Of a stretch of DNA of 26,364 bases, positions 22,558-26,364 are shown in pieces. The position numbers and the translations under genes are program-made. The stretch spans positions 1 to 26,364 of the forward strand of contig BNVH01000054.1 of NCBI GenBank assembly GCA_025997955.1. The letters run 5' to 3'. The stretch comes from Synergistales bacterium (GTDB lineage Bacteria; Synergistota; Synergistia; Synergistales; Aminobacteriaceae). The notes beneath the pieces are model-generated. The model was not told the origin of the DNA, made no database searches, and saw nothing but the letters and a program-made list of their open reading frames with translations. Position 1 is the first letter of the stretch; the number at the start of each line of letters is the position of its first letter.

Positions 22558-25500
22558 ATGTTTTCAAAATTTTTTATAGAGCATCCACGTTTCGCGATGA
22601 TAATTTCCATTATTATCGCGCTGACGGGCGGTATCGCCGCGTTTAACCTGCCTATCAAGCAGTATCCCGACGTCGCTCCGCCACAGATTCAGGTCGTGGC
22701 GAACTACCCCGGCGCAGACGCCGAGACCTTAGCCAACACTGTGGCGGCGCCCTTGGAGGAGGCCATCAACGGCGTTGACGACATGATCTACATGAACTCC
22801 ACGTCCTCCAACTCCGGGCGCTACTCTCTTTCCATTTCCTTTAAAACGGGCACGAATTCCGACATGGCCTTAGTAAAAGTGCAGAATAGGGTACAGCAGG
22901 CGACCCCGCAGATTCCAGCCGAGGTCACGGCGCGGGGCATAACCACGACGACGAGCTTCTCCAACCAGTTGGGATTCGTCGCCCTCGTGTCCCCGGGCGG
23001 CACCAGAGACGACCTGTTTTTGGCCAACTACGCCTACAGCTCCATAGCCAACGCCTTAAAGCGCGTTCCCGGAATGGGCGACGTCCAAGTCTACGGCGCA
23101 AGGTACAGTATCCGCATATGGTTAGACCCGGAGCGCCTGTCTTTTCTCGGCCTTTCCACGGGTGACGTAGCTTCCGCCATCGCAAGCCAGAACAGGCAGG
23201 CGTCGCTTGGCTTCATCGGCGCGACTCCGGCCGATACCACTACTCCGTTAGTCTACTCCCTGATGACTCGGGGACGCCTCGGCACAGTCAAGGAGTTCGA
23301 GGAGATAACCCTTCGCGCGGGCTCCGACGGCGTGGTGAAACTAAGCGACGTGTCACGCGTTGAGTTGGGTTCGGAGGCGTACAACATGAAAGGGGAGTTC
23401 AACGGCGCGCCTTCCGCCATGCTGGCCCTGTCTCAGGGGACAAACGCCAACGCCCTTGATGTCATGAAAGCCACGAGGGAGACCCTATCCGATTTGTCGA
23501 AGAACCTGCCCTCGGACACCGAGTTCGTAGTCGGTTACGACACCACGGACTACGTCCGGGCGACGGTCTTCGAGATAATGGAGACCTTGGTTCTGACGTT
23601 CATTCTGGTAGTTGGCGTCTGCTACCTCTTCCTGCAGGACTGGCGCGTCACATTGGTTCCGGTGGCGGCTATTCCCGTGTCTTTGATGGGGACGTTCATC
23701 GGCTTCATCACGTTGGGATTCAGCATTAACATTCTGACGCTGTTCGGCCTCGTGCTCGTCATAGGAACGGTCGTTGACGACGCTATTATAGTCGTCGAAC
23801 GCGTGCTGTTCGTCGCGGACAAAGACAAATGCGACGCTAAAACCGCGACAATTCAGGCCATGAAGGACATCACCGGCCCCATGACGGCTACCACCTTGGT
23901 CTTTTTGGCCATATTCGTCCCGGTGGCGTTCATGACCGGTATAACGGGCGAGATCTACCGTCAGTTCGCCGTGACAGTCGCGGTCTCCGTCTGCTTCTCG
24001 CTTGTGGTGGCGTTGACGCTTTCCCCGGCGATGTGCGCGCACCTGCTCCACAACATCAAACCCAAACAGCGCGGACCTTTAGCTTGGTTCAACAAGGCGA
24101 TGGCCGCGTCCACCCGCGGATACGTGGCGCTCGCTATGTGGATAGCGCGAAAAACCTTGGTGACAATTGGACTGTTCGCGCTCATTGTCTGGGCTTGCTA
24201 CGCTATTATACGAGTCACTCCCACGTCGTTCATTCCCGACGAGGACCAGGGCGGGGTGTTCGCGGCCATTCAGCTTCCGGAGGGCGCCACTCAGAGCCGT
24301 CTTGACGCCGTTGTGGGCGAGTTCCTCCCGCGGGCGCTCGCTATCCCCGGCGTCCAGTACGCGCTCAGCATCAAGGGGTTCAGCATCCTCGGCGACTCGG
24401 GCGAAAACGTGGGCTCCGTCATCATGCCCCTCACAAACTGGAGCGAGCGGCCTACCCCCGACCTGTTTCAGGACGCCATCGCGGCGAAGGTTCGCGGTAT
24501 AGCCGCCTCTTTCCCAGAAGCGCGGATTAACGTCTTCACGCCTCCCGCCATATCGGGTATGGGAATCGCGGGAGGCCTCGACCTGCGCCTGCAGGCGACC
24601 TTAGACAGAGACCCGGCGAGATTGGAATCCGTGATGAACGACTTTATCGCGAAAATAAACCAAGCGCCTGAGTTTCAGTACGCCTTCAGTAGCTACACCG
24701 CCAACACGCCCCATATCTTCCTCGACATAGACAGGGAGAAGGCTGAGATGCTGAAAGTTCCGTTGAGCAACGTGTTTGGCGCGCTTCAAGCATATTTTGG
24801 GACTACCTACGTCAACGACATCAACCTTGGCTCACAGGTCAACAAGGTAATCTTGGAGTCCGACTGGGCCTACAGAAAAAAAATAGACAACATAGGAAGC
24901 ATAAATGTAAGTAGCCTCAACGGCGCACAGGTGCCGACCCAGAGCTTCATGACCTTAAAAAAGGTTCTGGCGCCGCGCTCCTTCAGCCGATATAATCTAT
25001 TTCCTACCGCCGCCATAACCGTATTCATGAATCCGGGCTTTTCCACTGGGCAGGGAATGGCCGCTATCGAGGCGATGCAAAGCGAGCTTCCCGAGGGCTA
25101 CACCTCAGTCTGGTCGGGCATGACATACCAGGAGAAGCAGTCCAGCGGTCAGGCCGGCCTGATAATCGGGATAGCGCTCTTGTTCGGCTACTTCTTCCTC
25201 GTGGCGCAGTACGAAAGCTGGACTGTGCCTATGGGCGTTATCCTGTCGCTGCCGGTGGCCCTGCTGGGCGCTCTTGTAGGAATCTCCATCATGGGAATAT
25301 CAATGTCCATCTACACACAGCTCGGCATTCTGTTATTGGTGGGATTAGCGGCCAAAAACGCCATACTCATCATCGAGTTCGCGAAAGAACAGCACGACGA
25401 CCACGGGGTTTCGATACTTCAAGCGGCGGCGGAGGCGGGGTTTGAGCGGTTTCGGTCGGTTCTGATGACGGCGTTTACCTGTGTCTTGGGCGTGCTTCCC

Positions 25501-25710
25501 ATGCTGGCCGCAAAGGGCGCGGGGGCGGCCAGCCGCCTTCACGTCGGAACGACGATGTTCTTCGGAATGAGCGTGGCGACCGTCTTTGGAATATTTTTAA
25601 TTCCTGGGCTTTACGTCGTGCTGCAGACCAACCGAGAGCGCGTGAAGGCGTTTATTTCCGGTCTTTTCTCGAACAACTCAGAACAATCTGATACGGAGGT
25701 GGAACAATGA
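22558..25710 (+). CDS. RND (HAE1-family) multidrug efflux permease
   Basis: Inner-membrane proton-driven drug exporter of 1050 residues, the length of AcrB. The N-terminus (FFIEHPRFAMIISIIIALTG, then LPIKQYPDVAPPQI) is the HAE1 signature. Proton-relay residues are present: D407 and D408 in TM4 (GTVVDDAIIVVE, the same numbers as in AcrB) and K933 in TM10 (GLAAKNAILIIEF). Two large periplasmic loops follow TM1 and TM7. GGGAAGGG lies about 6 nt before the ATG. The outer-membrane factor gene overlaps its stop by 4 nt. No adaptor (AcrA-like) gene precedes it. Substrates are unknown. Confidence 0.95.
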   Translation: MFSKFFIEHPRFAMIISIIIALTGGIAAFNLPIKQYPDVAPPQIQVVANYPGADAETLANTVAAPLEEAINGVDDMIYMNSTSSNSGRYSLSISFKTGTNSDMALVKVQNRVQQATPQIPAEVTARGITTTTSFSNQLGFVALVSPGGTRDDLFLANYAYSSIANALKRVPGMGDVQVYGARYSIRIWLDPERLSFLGLSTGDVASAIASQNRQASLGFIGATPADTTTPLVYSLMTRGRLGTVKEFEEITLRAGSDGVVKLSDVSRVELGSEAYNMKGEFNGAPSAMLALSQGTNANALDVMKATRETLSDLSKNLPSDTEFVVGYDTTDYVRATVFEIMETLVLTFILVVGVCYLFLQDWRVTLVPVAAIPVSLMGTFIGFITLGFSINILTLFGLVLVIGTVVDDAIIVVERVLFVADKDKCDAKTATIQAMKDITGPMTATTLVFLAIFVPVAFMTGITGEIYRQFAVTVAVSVCFSLVVALTLSPAMCAHLLHNIKPKQRGPLAWFNKAMAASTRGYVALAMWIARKTLVTIGLFALIVWACYAIIRVTPTSFIPDEDQGGVFAAIQLPEGATQSRLDAVVGEFLPRALAIPGVQYALSIKGFSILGDSGENVGSVIMPLTNWSERPTPDLFQDAIAAKVRGIAASFPEARINVFTPPAISGMGIAGGLDLRLQATLDRDPARLESVMNDFIAKINQAPEFQYAFSSYTANTPHIFLDIDREKAEMLKVPLSNVFGALQAYFGTTYVNDINLGSQVNKVILESDWAYRKKIDNIGSINVSSLNGAQVPTQSFMTLKKVLAPRSFSRYNLFPTAAITVFMNPGFSTGQGMAAIEAMQSELPEGYTSVWSGMTYQEKQSSGQAGLIIGIALLFGYFFLVAQYESWTVPMGVILSLPVALLGALVGISIMGISMSIYTQLGILLLVGLAAKNAILIIEFAKEQHDDHGVSILQAAAEAGFERFRSVLMTAFTCVLGVLPMLAAKGAGAASRLHVGTTMFFGMSVATVFGIFLIPGLYVVLQTNRERVKAFISGLFSNNSEQSDTEVEQ

Positions 25711-26364
25711 AAAAAAATATCTATGCCATAGCGATACTGTTTTTTCTCGCCGTTACGCTTCTTGCGGCAAAGCTCGTAGAGGCGGGCGGGGCGGTTGGTG
25801 AGCGTGACGCGGAACTTGACGCCGGAAACTGGACAAGTCTATCGCAGCGATATTCCAACCCTTGGATAGTCTCAGACAATCCTTTAGAGCCTCCATCAGC
25901 CGAGGTTTTAGCGAGCTGGTGGGAGGCGTTCGAGGACAACACGCTGACTCGCCTCGTCAAGCTATCCTTGAAGAACAACCGTGACCTTCTGATAGCCCGC
26001 TCTCGTGTCACAGAGGCTCGCTCAGCTCTTGGCATCAGCAAAGCGGCTCTGCTTCCCTGGTTGGATAACGTGGACACCTGGGGGAGAACGAGAGAACCAT
26101 TGGACGCGGGCGGAACGGGAAGCCCCAATGAACTTTACCGCCTCGCTATAGACGCCTCTTGGGAAATAGACATATTCGGTGGACGGCGTCAGGAGACCAA
26201 AGCGGCTGCCGCTACATTGGAATCTCAGTACGCCGCACTTCACGGCGCGTGGGTTTCTCTGTCCTCCGAGGTCGCCCTGAACTACCTATCTCTTCGTACC
26301 CTGCAAGAGAGACTCAGAGTCGCGGAGAGCAACCTATCATTGCAAAAGGAAACCCTCGATATGA
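25707..26364 (+). CDS. Outer-membrane efflux factor, TolC/OprM (NodT) type, 5' part
   Basis: The frame starts at ATG 25707, overlapping the RND stop (ATGA) with CGGAGGTGG upstream, and is open to the window edge (219 residues seen). The N-terminus KKNIYAIAILFFLAVTLLAA is a signal peptide without a lipobox cysteine, unlike OprM/NodT lipoproteins. Family motifs are SWWEAFEDNTLTRLVKLSLK, NNRDLLIARSRVTEARSALG, ASWEIDIFGGRRQE and VALNYLSLRTLQERL. It forms the trimeric outer-membrane exit duct for the pump encoded upstream, and shows that the cell has an outer membrane. Confidence 0.92.
   Translation, partial: MKKNIYAIAILFFLAVTLLAAKLVEAGGAVGERDAELDAGNWTSLSQRYSNPWIVSDNPLEPPSAEVLASWWEAFEDNTLTRLVKLSLKNNRDLLIARSRVTEARSALGISKAALLPWLDNVDTWGRTREPLDAGGTGSPNELYRLAIDASWEIDIFGGRRQETKAAAATLESQYAALHGAWVSLSSEVALNYLSLRTLQERLRVAESNLSLQKETLDM

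Overview
The gene set points to an anaerobic, amino-acid-fermenting diderm bacterium, most likely Synergistota. A TolC/OprM-type outer-membrane factor shows a Gram-negative envelope. The window is rich in TRAP and Liv-type amino-acid transporters, and it carries the PgsB-PgsC-PgsW form of the poly-gamma-glutamate (PGA) genes together with a secreted protein resembling family DUF6305. The taxonomic call is an inference; no rRNA or tRNA is present to confirm it.

Layout. Bases 1-112 hold the apparent end of an upstream gene and a bidirectional-looking terminator. A LysR regulator (minus strand, 296-1177) is divergent from a catabolic series on the plus strand: an octopine/nopaline-dehydrogenase-family enzyme, a fused TRAP permease, its TAXI binding protein and an MmgE/PrpD-family protein. 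A terminator and a good sigma-70 promoter separate this from a branched-chain/amino-acid ABC operon: binding protein, LivH, a LivM-LivG fusion, LivF and an ATC-hydrolase-like protein. Together these genes look built for import and breakdown of amino-acid-derived substrates.

Bases 12442-14539 are a strand-switch junction of foreign appearance. An exact-length 87-bp direct repeat (86/87 identical) of the 3' end of pgsW flanks about 1.9 kb. That segment carries palindromic repeats, a small ORF and a seven-bladed RCC1-like propeller gene with an apparent C-terminal frameshift. The arrangement is what integration at the 3' end of a gene would leave.

From 22446 down to 14470 (minus strand) runs one nearly gapless nine-gene series: DUF6305-like secreted protein, TRAP-type large permease, a 50-residue membrane protein, an M14/AstE-like zinc hydrolase, gamma-glutamyltransferase, PgsB, PgsC, a Uma2-family nuclease and PgsW. 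It reads as a locus for making PGA (PgsB/C/W), cutting it (GGT, M14 hydrolase) and possibly moving the products (permease, DUF6305, small protein). This is the most unusual system in the window.

Divergently from it, 22558-26364 encodes an RND/HAE1 efflux pump and the start of its outer-membrane factor. No periplasmic adaptor gene lies upstream of the pump within the window.
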